Below, in pieces: positions 11,911 to 26,900 of a DNA stretch of 64,000 nucleotides. The stretch's first letter is position 1; every line of letters starts with the position of its first letter. The DNA comes from Diadema setosum (Eukaryota; Echinodermata; Echinoidea; Diadematoida; Diadematidae), in contig NC_092702.1 of the NCBI RefSeq assembly GCF_964275005.1, positions 33,827,816 through 33,891,815 on the forward strand, written 5' to 3'. The notes under the pieces are model-generated. The model was not told the DNA's origin, ran no database searches, and saw only the letters and a list, made by a program, of their open reading frames with translations. A program made the translations under genes and the position numbers.

Positions 11911-14900
11911 CTGGAAAGGAGAAGGGACGGTGAACAAGGAGTGAGAAATCTCTCAGGGATTAATGGCTGCTTTGATTATTCAAACCCATCAAAACGTGGG
12001 GAGATTTTGCTGCAGAAATTATCATTTTGTCATCCTCAAATTGGCAATGCTGCATTTTACTGCATATTTTCCTATATTGGGGAAAGATTGAATGGAAATG
12101 GTTGATATGTTTATGTTCTTAACTACCTGCACAAAAAAAAAAAAAAAAATTCTGAGCAGTCCTTATCAGAGCTAACAGAGAAGTGGGTTGGGTTCTTAAA
12201 ACATTCTAACTGCACCATATTACAATACAAGTATTACAACAACACCGCAAAAAAAAAGAAGACAAAAAAGAAGACAAATAAGCCTCTTGGGACGAAGACC
12301 TAATGCCATTGACTTCGTGTACAACTAGGTTGCTGTTGGAGTTGATGGGGTGGACAGGGTTTTTTTTTTGTGTGTGTGTGTCTTTCCACAGACTGACACA
12401 TGGCAACTACTGTTCCTGTTCTGTCACCTGATAACAATAAAGGCATGTCAGGTGTGAAACAGCCGGGAGTGTAGGTTTGTTAGGTTCACTCATAGCCTCA
12501 AGTATTGCCACTTAAAATGGAGTTGAACAGGTCTTACAGCTGACACAAGCCACATCTGTAAGTGTGTTGTATGTTGGAGACTGAAGACATACAAATCTAT
12601 CTCATACAATGTGCTGGAATGATTGTTTGATTTTCATAAACAGACATCTGCATTTGAATTCTCATGGTCTTTCCGACGCTGTGGCAGCCATCTTGTTTTC
12701 ATTCCAGGCTCGTCTGTCATAAAGGTCACTGCAACATGAATGTACTCACCACTCTCCAATGTGGAAGATGCGCGGCGACTTGAAGACCATGACTTTCATT
12801 GGCGATTTCAGGCACTTATGGCTGACGTAATTCATGGTCCAGTCCCAGTTGTAGTCGTCATAGGTACAGAACACCTGTCAATCACAAATAGGAGGAAAGC
12901 ATTATGTAACACCTAGGCCCTGTTTTATGAAGAGTTATAAATTGATTATAAAGTTGATTTCTATGGTAAGTCTATGGTAGCCTCCATGGAAAGGAAATTT
13001 ATAATCGATTACATACCTTTTGATAAGACGGGGCCCTAGTATCATTACCTACAGCTCTACAAAGTATACATTCTAGATGCCTTTCCTTAAAACACTTTCA
13101 AAATGTGAACCTGTGGATATGAAAACTGACACTAACTTTATACATCGGACGAGACAAAAAGAAAAGAGTTTGCTGGTCTAAACAGAACCCAAGAGTGGAG
13201 AGAGAATCTTCAAGGACAAACACAGATATTGTTGTTTTCCTGCTTACATCACTGAGGAACTGTATCACGCATCATACAAGTACAATTGGCATTTTAATGT
13301 AATCTAGGCAGCAATGATGAGAATTTGGCTTCTACAATCATTCTCTAAATCTACTTCCTGTCAAGTTCGGCTTGGTACTTTCTTTTTTCATTTCAATTTT
13401 CTTTATCACGAATAGAATATTGAACATTTACATGCCCCGTTTAAGAGTCAAAGGGCAAGAGTTGGGAAGAAGCCACTTCATTAAAAGAAAAACAAATCAT
13501 TTCGTTTCCCTATGTTTTGCAGGAACTAGGTTTGTTTCTGTATCTTCCTTTTACTTTTTTTCTCTCTCTGTATGGAGAAACACACACACCAACAAACAAA
13601 CAAACAAACAAACATACGCAAATACACATACACAATCCCATTTGCAGCTTGCAGCAATAACAAAGCTTATTATAGTACACAAAAAACTTTATATTAAATC
13701 CTTCTTCCCTGGCCCGCAAATGATGAATCTCATGGCCAAAACATATCAAATGTAGATATTACATACAGGTTACTTATATACCAAACACATATCAACATAG
13801 TTATTTAAATTCAGTCTTTGTTTATCAAAAAATCACACTCAAGTATTTGAAATTTTCTTAATAAGCTTGTTGTGACTGATTTTGTGGCCAACAGTATTGT
13901 TCTTAAATGAATAGCAAAGAGATATCTAAATCTTGAAAACCTCAGACCATCCTTCTAAAGACAATAAGTTACTGTGTGTGGGTGTGTGTGTGTGTGTGTG
14001 ATATAGACAGCAGCTGCGAGAAGAGTCCACAGAACTACCGGAGAGAAACGTTACACTTGGCTGTGTTACACTCTGCAGCAGATCCAAAACGCGGCAAATC
14101 TCACACTCAACATCACATGAGAGTCTATAGAGGACGTAAGCCGATACCCTGGAAAGCAATTATTCCTAATTGATGATTCAGCCGCAGCACATGTATACTT
14201 CCCTCTCTGTGCAGCTATGTATAGAGCCATGAAATCAGCGTCGTTGGCTGCACAACTCACAGACATCACACAAACTGTCAGTTCTTTGCTCCCCTAAATA
14301 AATTCTACATTTTCATACAAAATGTTCTTCTCAGGAGATGCTGTCATGAGGCAACTTATCTGTGAGCAATGTATGCCTTTCCTTCCTTTGTATGAAAGAC
14401 TCCTGGTGAATTTAAAAGAAGAAAACCACTTACAAACTAATAAATGTAGGACTGTTCTAGACAAAGAGCTTGTAAAATTATTCAATCAAGAACTAAATCT
14501 CACCACGGTATATCAAATCATGATTCAATATTCCAGTCAACAATAATCTCACTTTTTTTTCCCTACAGGATCTACATTACCGTAATTAGAAGCGCACGAA
14601 ACAATGGAAGTTGTTTCTGTCAAGTGAAAAGCAGAAAAGCATTACTGTCTCATGACTTGTATGTAAGCAGTTGAACACCCTTTTGCTTCATCTATTGCGA
14701 AGACAATGTTCCATTGCCCTCATCCTTTTCATGGGGACATCTTTTTCAGAGACTCCTACTCAAGCAGACCCAGATAAGGTTATCAGGGTTAACCAGTTGA
14801 CACTTGACGTAAAATTAAAGGATCATTTTCTGTGGAAACACTATGAAACATTTCTGCTGCACCAGGCACAATCTTTCCTATGCCGAGAACGTTTGCATCA

Positions 14901-17900
14901 ACAAGATGCTATTTATTTAAAAGACTCTTACTCATTATAGAATCAAGGGAACTCAGATGGGCTAAATAAATAGCAGGATTGGCACCTGAGGTATAATTAA
15001 CCTTTCACATGCTACATTTTAGCTCCAACACACAGTAATTGTCCATGCATAGAAATCTTGGCAGATTGAATTGCACTTTACGTGTGACTGACTCTATCAT
15101 ATACATGTTGTCCCCTTGAGTCTACGAGGTTGTTTCATAAAGCTGTTCTTAAAGCTACGAACGACTTAAGAACGACTGGTGATCAGTTCTGATGTGCTAT
15201 ACTTATCAGAATTTCAATAATTCAGCACAAGAACTGATCACCAGTCATTCTTAAGTCGTTCGTAACTTTAAGAACAGCTTTATGAAACAGCCCCCTGGTC
15301 TGTATAGTCTTTTGGTGGAGTCAACAACTGTGGCATCTGTCCTTATATTGGAGGATTAGTTCCTTGGCAATGTCTGAAAATTTTGTGGTCACATTACAGG
15401 TTACTAGCACATCTCTGTCTGAAACCTTGATTCACTACAGCCACTCCAAGAGTTCACCCAAGAGGCTGTATACAAGATTACAAGTAGGCTTCTAGCAGTA
15501 CTCATTATCTACATTTTATTACGGATTTCCTTGATGGCGTGAATGTGCTAGGCACATTACAATAATTTCAGATTCACGGCACTGATTATTATAGAAGTCT
15601 ATACATATTAGATTCTGACTCATTACGGAAGCAAGTTATCACATACCCAGCCAGGGGCTCCTACAGTTGGCTCCTCTGTCTAAAACGTCAAACTGTTCAA
15701 GTAGCTACACATAACAACAACCAGCTACAAAATGAGCTGGATTTGTTCTGTAACTACCACTTACAGTAGTCACAGATAATAACGTTGCAAAATTTCAACT
15801 GCAATACCATATTAGTTGAAAAAATAACTTTGATATGGCAGGTGTTGCTTTGTTTTGTTCCTCCTTTTTTTTTTCTGAGGAGATCCTTTAAATATCCAGT
15901 TTTATTCTGCAAATGAGCAGGGTGGGGGGGGGGGGAATCTCAAATTGGAGATCCTGTTAAAAAAAAAAAAAAGTGTGGCATGTACATCTATAGATGAAAT
16001 ATTTTAGTCTCTTTGTAACTCTCCGGCTGGCCAGGTACATACAGATGGGTACATGGAAATAGTTCAGTTATATCAGGAGCAGGGTCATCTGAGAGAACAA
16101 TGCTTAATACACTAATGAGGCTATCCTGTATGAATAGGACCAAATTATCATCGTCACTATCCTTCATCATACATCACTGACAGGAAGAAGAGAGAGTTTC
16201 CACCCAACAATATTCCTTGTGGGATACACAGCATGAAGTCGTTTGGTACAGCATTCATTACATTCCACAGCAATGAACATACAATCTACAAGACAGTCAT
16301 CACTTACAGCTACAACAATGCAGTACTAGTATTAGTCCAGCAGCAGGACAAAAGGTGCACATGAATTATCCTATATTCAAACGTACAGCAAGCAGTGACA
16401 TGGCAACAAATACTTCAAAGTGATAAGTCATCCCGGAAATGACACAGTCACAAACTATGATTGCTTTACATACTGAAGGGGGACAAAATAGCAAATGAAA
16501 GAAGAAGCTGATAGTAGCTCCAGCTTACCATTATGCTTAAGAACAATTCTTTACTTACATACATTTTTAATATTTTAAAAGTGAACTCGCAGTCTCTATA
16601 AATGACTATACTCACATGATATAGGCCTACCTGTATTTAGCATCCAATCATATATACCAATTAACAGCATGTATATTTTCTTAATCATGCAAACCTGCAA
16701 AAACACTTCTGTTTATAAACCTTTGTCACCTATCGACTCATCAAATGAATCATACTCCAAAAGTTGACACCAATCATACTTCTTGTTTCCTTATTTAAGC
16801 AGACATTTAATCCCCATTCTGTATTCTTTTGGTATTCTTCCCATCATTTGACACGAACACAGGATGATATTCCTTCCCAGTATATAAACACAGGGTAAGG
16901 TATGAGGTATCCTAAGATATCATATTAGACCCATGTACAGTTACAGTTGTTTTACTTCCTGGCACTTTCACACTACAGTCAATTTACAGAGATTAGCTCA
17001 ACAATTAACTCTTCCATTCAAACTTGAATCCAGGTATTGTCTGATGTCTAGTAGATAAATGTTAAATACATGTATGAGTTTTGTTTTGCATTTCTTTTCT
17101 TTTTTGAGGGGGAACAACTAATGCACAATGTATTTTGCAAATTGGTCCTTCACAGCACCATAATCAGGGCTATATTTACCAATACTGCCCCATAGGGCAA
17201 TATTTCATGCACACACACACCACACCTCCCACGTCTCACCTGTACACAAGGCTGTAGCTTCTCCCACGTTCTCCTGTCCAGAGACATGCCCATGTTGTGT
17301 TTTGACGACTGCCAGGTCAATATATCAACCTTAATAGACACCAGAGAAAAAAACACTGTGAAACAGGTGGCCGAGAATCATGCTCATTTTAACCTCACCA
17401 AAGTCACAGCTCCTCTATTCCTGGCAAAAACAAGCACTCCCCAGACAAATCAAACCAAAACAAAACAAAACAAAAGCCCAAGACCAAAAGACCAGCATAC
17501 AAATTCTTTAAAAAAAAAAACTCCAAACAAACATGTGTTTCAGTAGCATTGAAAAATTAAATCAATATACACTGCATCATGTTAAACATAATGCCTCCCG
17601 GCACCACTTCATGGCAGAGGCATAAAAATGCAGGACAAAAAGTGGTTAGTGAGAAAATAAATAAATACATTACTGCAAAATTGCACAATATTCCTGGAAC
17701 ACAACCTCTAGCTTTCATTCCCGAATGTTTCCATGGAATTGATAGATTTTTTACTATTATCTATCTATCTATCTTTTTTTTTTGTTTGCTTAAAATAATG
17801 GGCACTTTCTCTAACAGAGAATCTGCAAGAATCATATTCATGAATTAGTATGCCCCCCTGAAGAGCTGATTCACAAAATATTAAAATGCACCGTACCAAT

Positions 17901-20900
17901 TCTTACAATGCACATCTATGATTAACTGTATACGAGTGAGAGAGCGTGTATGTGCACATACACTGTATTTCTTGACTTAACATGTACCCTTCACACTGTT
18001 ATGTGCAGGGTGGAAAAGCAGAGCAATATACCCTTCAATACATGATACAAAGGGGGGAAAAAATTGGTGTACATTACTTTAAACCGTAAAGTTCAAACCA
18101 TTTTATATATCACTCTGAAATCTCCATAAACATAGCACAAGACCTGCTCAGCTCCGACAGTATACACAAAATTTAAAAGAAATTAAACAAGCATAAACAG
18201 GAGATTGAAGCTGCTGAACAAACATGAAAGCTGTGACTTGTTTTGTCAGTAATCAACACCAGCACCACCAAGACTTATGTTCTATCTTGACTTGTGTACA
18301 TTGTATCGTGGAGGAAAACTCAAGAGCCTGTAAACGGAAACAGATGCTGAGGCAGGGCTTATATTGATTTTTATCTCCTCACTATTGCAGCATGAGGGTA
18401 TGCTTCATTCAACCTCAAATAATGTGGGAATATGTAAGTGAAAAATCAATTTGTTTGCCTGGAATCAATGAAAACATCAACTGCATGAAGCCCTTAATGT
18501 AATATTGTACATAGCTCTGGTAAAACAGTTGACATTTTGATGGGAGCTGTCAAGTGTCTGTCTACTGATTATGCATATAATTCTGATGAGCTTGTAAATT
18601 GGATGAAAATTATCATTACAAACTGTAATTATTAACTAAAGTACATGTATTATCATGATGATGATGATGATGATGATGAAGACTGTGGCGTGGAGGAGTA
18701 GGATTATCATTATTATTGTAATTGTTGCATTATTGGCATCATTTCCTTTAATTAGTTATCTGAAGTAAACTGGTAGTTGTATCATCATCATTAATTTTCA
18801 TCCCAGTTATTATCATCATCAATGGTTTTATCTACCATTCGATATCATGGAATCCCTTATTGACTAAACTTCAATCATTTTTAGGCCAACAGAATTAAAC
18901 TCTACTTTTGTCTCTTGAATGAGTAAAAACCCCTAAACCACTGATTACAATAGGAAGGAAACCAACACACCCTCTGTCCCTGTTACTGCTTTTTTTTAAT
19001 GCTTCCTATACATCATTTCCCATGTCAGACCAGTCAGAAATTATCGTGCTAACGGCAATCTTCACAACTTTGGCTACTATCTGCATAATACTGTTAAGGC
19101 AGCATATTTTGCAAAGCAAGAAACTCACACCTGAATTATCATGGCACGCTATACAGTATTGCAGAAGGCGTTGGAAGAAAAAAAAAATATCCCAAGCTCC
19201 TCAAACAACAAAGCCAAAATTTTACATAATCTACAGGAAGTGTGAAATAATGAATGACTCTTCATCCATACAACACCCACTCAGAAGTCTCTCCATGATT
19301 TAAAGTAAAAAAAAAAAAAAATAGATAAGAAAATAAATAGCACTTTCCGTACTAATGATATGGGAGCATTCATGAAGCTCACTGTGCATGTATGTATGAC
19401 GTAGGGAGATATCTTCTATTGCTTCATGAAATTTGCAGGATGTTTGCAACACTTGATGCAATACATGGCGTAGGTTTTCATGTTTGGATTATGAACAAAC
19501 CAGAACTGATAAAAATTTGCCACTTGTGAAGAATGGGTGACTTTTTGAGTTAATGCATGCATAAGATGGTTAAACAGATAGACTTACCTTGTCAATTCGA
19601 TCTCTGTATACAAATGTCTTGTCATAATTTCCCAGTGTGAGGATGTCGCATTCAGGGCATTTTCTGAAGAAGAAAAAGAAAAAAAAAAGGGGTATAAGAC
19701 ATATTTGTTCTCCCACAGAAATACTTTGACATTGGTAAATGCAGCTCTCTAAATTTGCTCTGATATTGAATATGCCATGGGGTATAGACACGTTTGCTTC
19801 TGTGCCTAAAGAGAGCAAAGTTAATCTGGGGACTACTGATACATAACATGTATACATTGTACACTGTACAGTAGCACTGTGCTCGTGGTGATACTACCTA
19901 ATACTACTCGGTCACAAATTTTGAGTGTGTTCGAATGTCTAGCCTGTTCTACATTCAGTAAGGACCAAGATGCAATCGGTGCTCAGATTCTTGAAATTTT
20001 CTCTTCTTCCCTCAGCCCAACTGTCATTATGGTAACATAATGAGAATTTTAGAATTCTAAGGAGCACTACAGTAAAAGATCATGCTGTACAAATGTATTC
20101 ATATTGTACATTACACCTGTGCAACACTAATTTCAATCCACTTCACCTAGGGTCTATGAATTCAAGACCAGTTTGGAGTTGAAAACAGGACATTGTGACA
20201 TATCTTCACTGGTTAAAACCATTTTGAGTATAGAAAGGTATGACTTGCTTGGACTTTAGTCAATTTTCAACACATAGACTGCGATTAATTTCAAGCTGTC
20301 AAGTGAATTTCAAAAGCCTTTGAACCTCTGATCAATAAGGGAAAGAAAATGCAACATGCTAAAAGTTTTGTAATTGTTGCCTCTATTTAGCTATAATTTG
20401 CTTTAAAACTTCCTGGATCATGCTATCATCTTGAACAATAAATAAGGATTTTTAACAATTGGACACAAATTGGACACAAATTTTGTAGTGGCATAGAATA
20501 ATCCTCTGTAACTGTAATGTTCCAAAATAGATGAGATGCTTTAAGATAACCAGTAAGTTGGGTACAAGCAATACTATTTCCTTGAGAGAAAACATTTTTT
20601 TTTTTTTTTTTTCAATAGGATGACGTCACCATCTGTGGATTTAAAAATATAAGAAGTGAGACTGTCCACAAGTTCTGCTTTGCTGAATCGTTTGTAAGCA
20701 AGAATCAAGTTTGTGCAGTGGCTGATACTCTTCAGGTGTACACAGAATGCAGTCAATTCGTCGCCGGTCACACGAACCGACGAATCCCTCAGGTTTGCGT
20801 AAGAATGACAATTCGAGAAAATCACGTTTGAAGTTAGCCCATTTTTGACTTATGGTTGCTACACTTTCATGTCTATATTTTCCAATTAGTTTTGTAGTAC

Positions 20901-23900
20901 ATCAGACTGCAATTCTTGCTCTAACATGTGAAGTTTTTATCGAATTGTATTGTTAACAAATAAGCGGGAAATCGTCAAAGAGCTGCATGCATGTATTTTC
21001 GGTCTGCAAAGAACGTTGTCATTTTCCATGTGTGTCCATATGTACATGTACATTGAGCGTTGTCATTGTCAACACATGTATTACATAGTACGCGCACTGT
21101 GCGCGCGGTCAATGAACTGTTGAATCTCAAAAAACTACACGCAAGTCAATGCGCACTGATTCGACGGTTCGGTGATCGCGAGTACGCGCGGTCACCGAAC
21201 CGTCGAATCGCCTGATTGTTTAACACACGCGTCTATGGGGAAAACAAATAATTTTCACAAATGGAATTACATACTTCTACAAAAGTGAGAACTACGTAAA
21301 AATTACACCGAATTACACACTGAGAATTTCAGAATATGTAGTATGGAATGTCTACTATCGAAATGATTGAAAATCTCAAAATCGAGTGATTCATCGGTTC
21401 GTGTGACCGGCGACGAATTATACTGTGAATAACAGCACACAGAACACCATGGGTAAACTTTGCAGAACAATGTAAGCGCTGGTAGTAATAAATGCTGCAA
21501 TGGTTTGTACTATTATACTGAATAAATATGTTCAGGTGGAAACATTTTGATGCACAGCGGTTATTCACAGTTTTCGCTACAAAGAACAAACTGACATCTG
21601 GGATTGATATCAATTTTGGAAAGGTCCAACACAATCTCACACAAAGTAAACAATCCAAAAGTCCAGGAGTGGTGGTCCTGCCCAGTAGACATACATTGTA
21701 CATGTACTATGCAAATCTGTTTAGCAGCGAATATTCATGATACAATAAGGCCAATTATGATAGAGAATGTACTACTAGTACATAAAGCTGTGATTTCAGT
21801 ACTGAAAAATCAGAATTTTCTTGTATATTTTGATTTCATGAATTTTGCAAGAGCTACAAGATTCGTGAAATTAAAATGGATGCTAAAGTTCATGTCTACA
21901 TAAGAGTACATTTCATGCATCGAATGCCAGTGTCAATTCCCAAAATTTTAAGCCGCGAAAATGGCCATCAGCACCAACTTGTATAAATTTCTTGTTTTAA
22001 TACAATATTTTCAAGAAGGAAGGGGAAAACCAGTGTGATGGAGTCCAAAATGACAAAACCAGACATTTAGTTTTTGATGAGCAAAACTGCAAAATCTCAG
22101 TGCTGGAGTGCACACTGCAGCATGACATCCAATGATACCATCATTTCAAGCTGAACTTCATGTGAAAAGTTCATGGCTAAAAATGCGTGTCACTGTTCAA
22201 GGACAAAAACCTGAGTCTTTCAGCCAATCAGGGAAAAATACCAGCTTCATTCTTTAGTCGAGCAGGAAGCTGTGGAACAGGAAATCCCGGCATCAGAGGA
22301 AGCGAAAACTTACTTTCATCCTCTTTCATATTTGATTTCAATTCACTTTGAAGTTGATATTTATGATCAAAAGTCCCCCCCCCCCAACAGTGAAAACACC
22401 TCATTGAACAATGTATCAGGATTATGCATACACCCCCTACATAGTATGTACAGTTGTACATGAAGAGGAAAGGTTAAATACATTTCTCTTGGCTCTACAC
22501 ATATTTGATCAAACAAAAAGATATAGAAAACCTTTGACTACAGCAGATTTTGAAGACTCTATAAAATGGATGACTTTATTCAATGCCAGGCTTTAACTAT
22601 ACTTATTACATTACTGTTTTACAGTCAAAATACAATATTTGAACAGAAAGTAGAAATCTTAAAAAAAAAGAAATTGAACATGTACATATGAAATACACAT
22701 ACACCGTATGAAAATGTTTTTAAATCAATTGGAAGCACTTGCCCAATAGATTCTGATATTAAAAAGGAAATAACATCAAACTTTAAATTTCTTTCTGAAG
22801 AATGATGTGACAAGTTTGGCAAATAAATCATGACTTACAAGCTGTACTTTGTACGTACATGTATACTTTCCTTCTGCTACTATTTTTCTACAGCTCTTTA
22901 TACATGTATCTTCTCTCTATCTCTCCCTCTCTTTCTCTCTGTCTCCCCCCCCCCCCCCCCCCCCCGTTAATTTAGTCACTTCTCCAGCAAAAAATTACAT
23001 TCTTGCCTGAAAAAAAAGGCTTCTTGCTAGCTTTTCCAGCAAAGTGTGTCAGGTATTTATAGTTGCCCAAAGTGTGAAATACCAAGATGACATCATGACG
23101 AGGCGTGTTAAATCCTATAAAACACTGTACTTGTGACAAGTCGTCACACAGGAAGCTGAAGAGCAATGAGCTGGATTATGATTCCATGTGGGTTGATGAA
23201 CTGGCCCATCCAACACATGTGTTATTAAGATGAATGCAGCATACATAATTATAGATAGGATCTGCAATTGGGGTTCACAAACTGTACAATTGCAGGAATG
23301 AGGTTAGGTACATATTGTAAGTTCAAAGGACAAATATGCACAGGAGGGAAAGTACAGGGAGTATCATGATATAAAGGGATGCCATTTAGAATGGATGGAA
23401 ACTATATAGGGCCTCAAAGGGCCTACAGCTGTACATATGGGAGACTTTAATTACCACACAAAAGATCCTTAAGGAAATGAATTTGATCTGAGCCTGGGAT
23501 CAATTACTTCTTAATACATCCCTGGTAAGAGTCATATACATGGTATGTATGTGAAACGATTGATACAGATTGATACAAACTACTTGTACAAAAGAAAATT
23601 GAAATGATGAGTGGCAAGAACTAACATACACCTTGACCCCAAGCTTTACCCTGGGTCATACAATGTACTGTAATAGGCTTTGCCACAGATTTTCTTGCCG
23701 TAGTCATTGAAAGAGTAGCAGGCAGAGGGTTGTTACTCAAGACTAGTCAAGCCATCAGGGAAAGGATCTTCAGAGATCTGCTCAAATTTCTTGACTTTCA
23801 AATACACCTTTGAATATTTCAAACCAAATTTTGCTACCAGCATTCGGTAGCAAAACTCTCAAATGATCAGCAGGAGTGCCATCCGAAGAGGCTCATGATA

Positions 23901-26900
23901 CACATTTCATACTAACGGCCAATGAGTAAATTGAGCAATTTCATTGGTCGATGTGACTATTTGATATGAAATCATTCAATGACTGACTCATTTTAATAGT
24001 AGTCAGTGTTGCAAGGGGTTTAGGATTTCTCTTGGTCAAGAGTGGTAATCACATTGTGAGTGTCAAAAGGGCTTCAAGCTGACACACTAAGTCTTATAAT
24101 AGCTTCCCCTCTTTCACCGACAACTGACGGCAACACTAAAAACAGTACAAGGGCCTTTTAAAACATCTAGGTTACCGGTACACTCTAGGCTTGTAAGAAT
24201 CATCTCAGATGTTTCTACACCTTGAACTTTTGTTCCTAAAGGGTAGTAGATGTTTGTGCAGTGCCACCCACAATGTAAAACAATATAAAAAGTTTGACAT
24301 CAGACATGTACAGTATCTCTCTCTCCTACAATGACATGATTTTAACAATCATGCATTGTCCAAACAGTGTGTAATCTCAACAGCAGCTGTTTGCAGAGCC
24401 TCTAGTTTTCACTGATATCAGGCACATTCAGGGCATGATTGCATCATCAGAGGCACAGAGTCTGGCTGAAAGTAAGAACAATTGTGAAATTCACCAATGT
24501 GGCGCAGATTTTGTAACTTGAAGTACTCACACACACTGCAAAATGATTGACATGCATGCACATTATGACATTCAATGTCATTTAAACAAAACGAAAAACG
24601 AGAATCTGTATACACGTGTGTATACGTATTGTAAAGTTGAATTAGAAAGTTTCTCTTTCTCTATTTCATTGAGCTTCACTGCACATAATCACATTCCTGT
24701 ACTATGCGGGCTACATGCACAGATGAGGGCATCTTGAATAACACTGCTCCCCTACTGCTATCAATCATAGTGTGTATTATTAGTTTGTCAAATATTTACT
24801 TCCACAGAAGTCATTGGAAGCCATCCAGAGGTTACACTCAACAGTGTGCAATGTATGTTTTGCAAGAGAAGCCACAAAATGTTGGCATTGTATGAGGATC
24901 ACCCTTTTATATAGTTCAACCACATACCTGGTAGGCCGACATGTTATCAGGCCTATCAATAGGGAGTTTTCGATTGGGTGAACGAGAAGGACGTGCCGCC
25001 GAGCGCAACCGTACATCAAGGCGGCACGTCTGTACGTTGACCCGCTGCTAAAACACATTTCGATTTCGGGCGTCACGTCTCGTAGCGTGTGCAGGAGGCA
25101 ACCTGTGCCTTGGGTGCATATACGCGGAATTTGTGACTTGTTTCTGTACTTGTAATATTTATTTTGTCTTTGACTAGATGCCGAATAAGTATCCTGGGAT
25201 GGATTTTGTGGATTTTAAAACATGATGCATGGTAAGACTACAAGGTACATGCAATGCACCAGCCTATAAGCACCGAGATGTGATTGCGTACAGCATTACG
25301 TGTAAATGCATGTGTGGGACTACGGTATGCAGTTGCAAAGTGCGAAACAGTGAAAGCGGGCAAATAAAATGGGTAACAGAGGCTGTAGTTTGTATGTCAG
25401 CGCTGCTGATGTGACGTATCAAGATCATAAGCTTTCATGTAATTAGATATCCATATTCTCTCGAAAGAAAAAGGAAAACAGGCGAACTGAGCACGGATTT
25501 CCCGAGAGTCATTGTGCTCTTTCATATGATTTTCGTCTATCGCGAGAGGAGTGTGACGTCATAGACAAGGTGGGTTGAGCGCGGCGCAACCGATTTGGGT
25601 GGACAGTGATAACCGGGATTAACGCGTTCGAAATTTGTGCGATGAGCCGAGGGTCGACACTCGCGCATGCGCAGTACGTAAAAACTACGTCATAACAGGG
25701 TGACGCCTGGCTCAACGTGCAAATCGAAAAGTCCCTAATAAAGTCAGCATACACCTCAGTGAATCAGATTTAGGTTATGTATTGCTATTGAATTCAGCAA
25801 TATGCATTGATCACATCACACTGCCCCTCTCCCTTGACACTATGAAACCAAACGGGAAAGGTGCCCTGAAATTGTGAAAGGGGGGCTGGGTGGGGGTCGC
25901 GAGTTTCGTTCAAGGTCATATCCACTCCATGACTTCAGTGACTCATGGAATCGCTGGTCGATGCCTCATCTCCTTTTGACCGAGATAAAAATGGCTTTCC
26001 ACTCTAGCTGCCTACGTAATTCAGTGAGCATTCAACTTGACTCTCGTGTGTGGTGATGTGCAAAGGCCTTGATCATCAAGGAGGTACACTGTATCTCCTG
26101 ACAGAGGTGTGTAAGATCTTTTAATGCATTACTGCAAATGATAACCAATGTTTTAACCATATTACAATCCAAGTTTTGTGTTCGTTTGTAAGTGTTTTTT
26201 GTTTTTGTTTGTTGTTGTTTTCTCTCTCTCTCTGGGGGGGGGGGGGGGGCAGCTTTTTTCAAGAAAATATCAAGGCAACAAAGCAAATGATCCAGTCTTT
26301 ACAATTTGTACATCAAGAAACAGTACCCTGTTTCTCTTCATTTCCTGTTCTTTAAGGCTGTTTCTATCTCCCTTCCTTTCTCTCTCTCTTTATCAGTCTC
26401 TCTCTCTCTTCCTAAAATATATAATTGTTTGTTTTCTTTCCTAATCCAAGCTGTTTTCATACTCTGCAAATCACAGAGCTCAATGTACACGGAAATGGGA
26501 AGGCAATCTTTTCAAAAGCACATTTTTTTCATTAATCTCACACACTTTTGTTTTTACATCTTGAAACAAGGCTGTCTAAAGGTTTCAACTGCTCTTTGTT
26601 TTTTTCCGGGTAAAGAGGACATGTTGTTTCAGGCAGAAAAAAAGTTCAAGGGTGTATAAAAATATAAAGACTAGCTTGTAATCATGATTGCTACATCTGA
26701 TACTAGGGTCATATTTAATTCAATAGGTGATACATACAAATTATCAGTGACAATGTTATGTTGTTACCAATCAGTCATGTGTCAGTGGTTGAAGTATTGC
26801 CCAGGTATTTCTGACAACACTGATGACCTGGGTAGCTTGTGACTAATCATCACTGATTTAATAGTGGAAAAGAAAAGATGCAATGAGTGCTACATGTAAA

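Larger units (their letters stand above)
12875..17239. other. MGAT2 intron between exons 6 and 7
   Basis: 4.4 kb. Holds MITEs at 12914-13038 and 15131-15290, (AAAC)n near 13588-13612, (GT)n at 13974-14000, and a G-run near 15922. No coding sequence recognised among the short frames. Confidence 0.8.
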
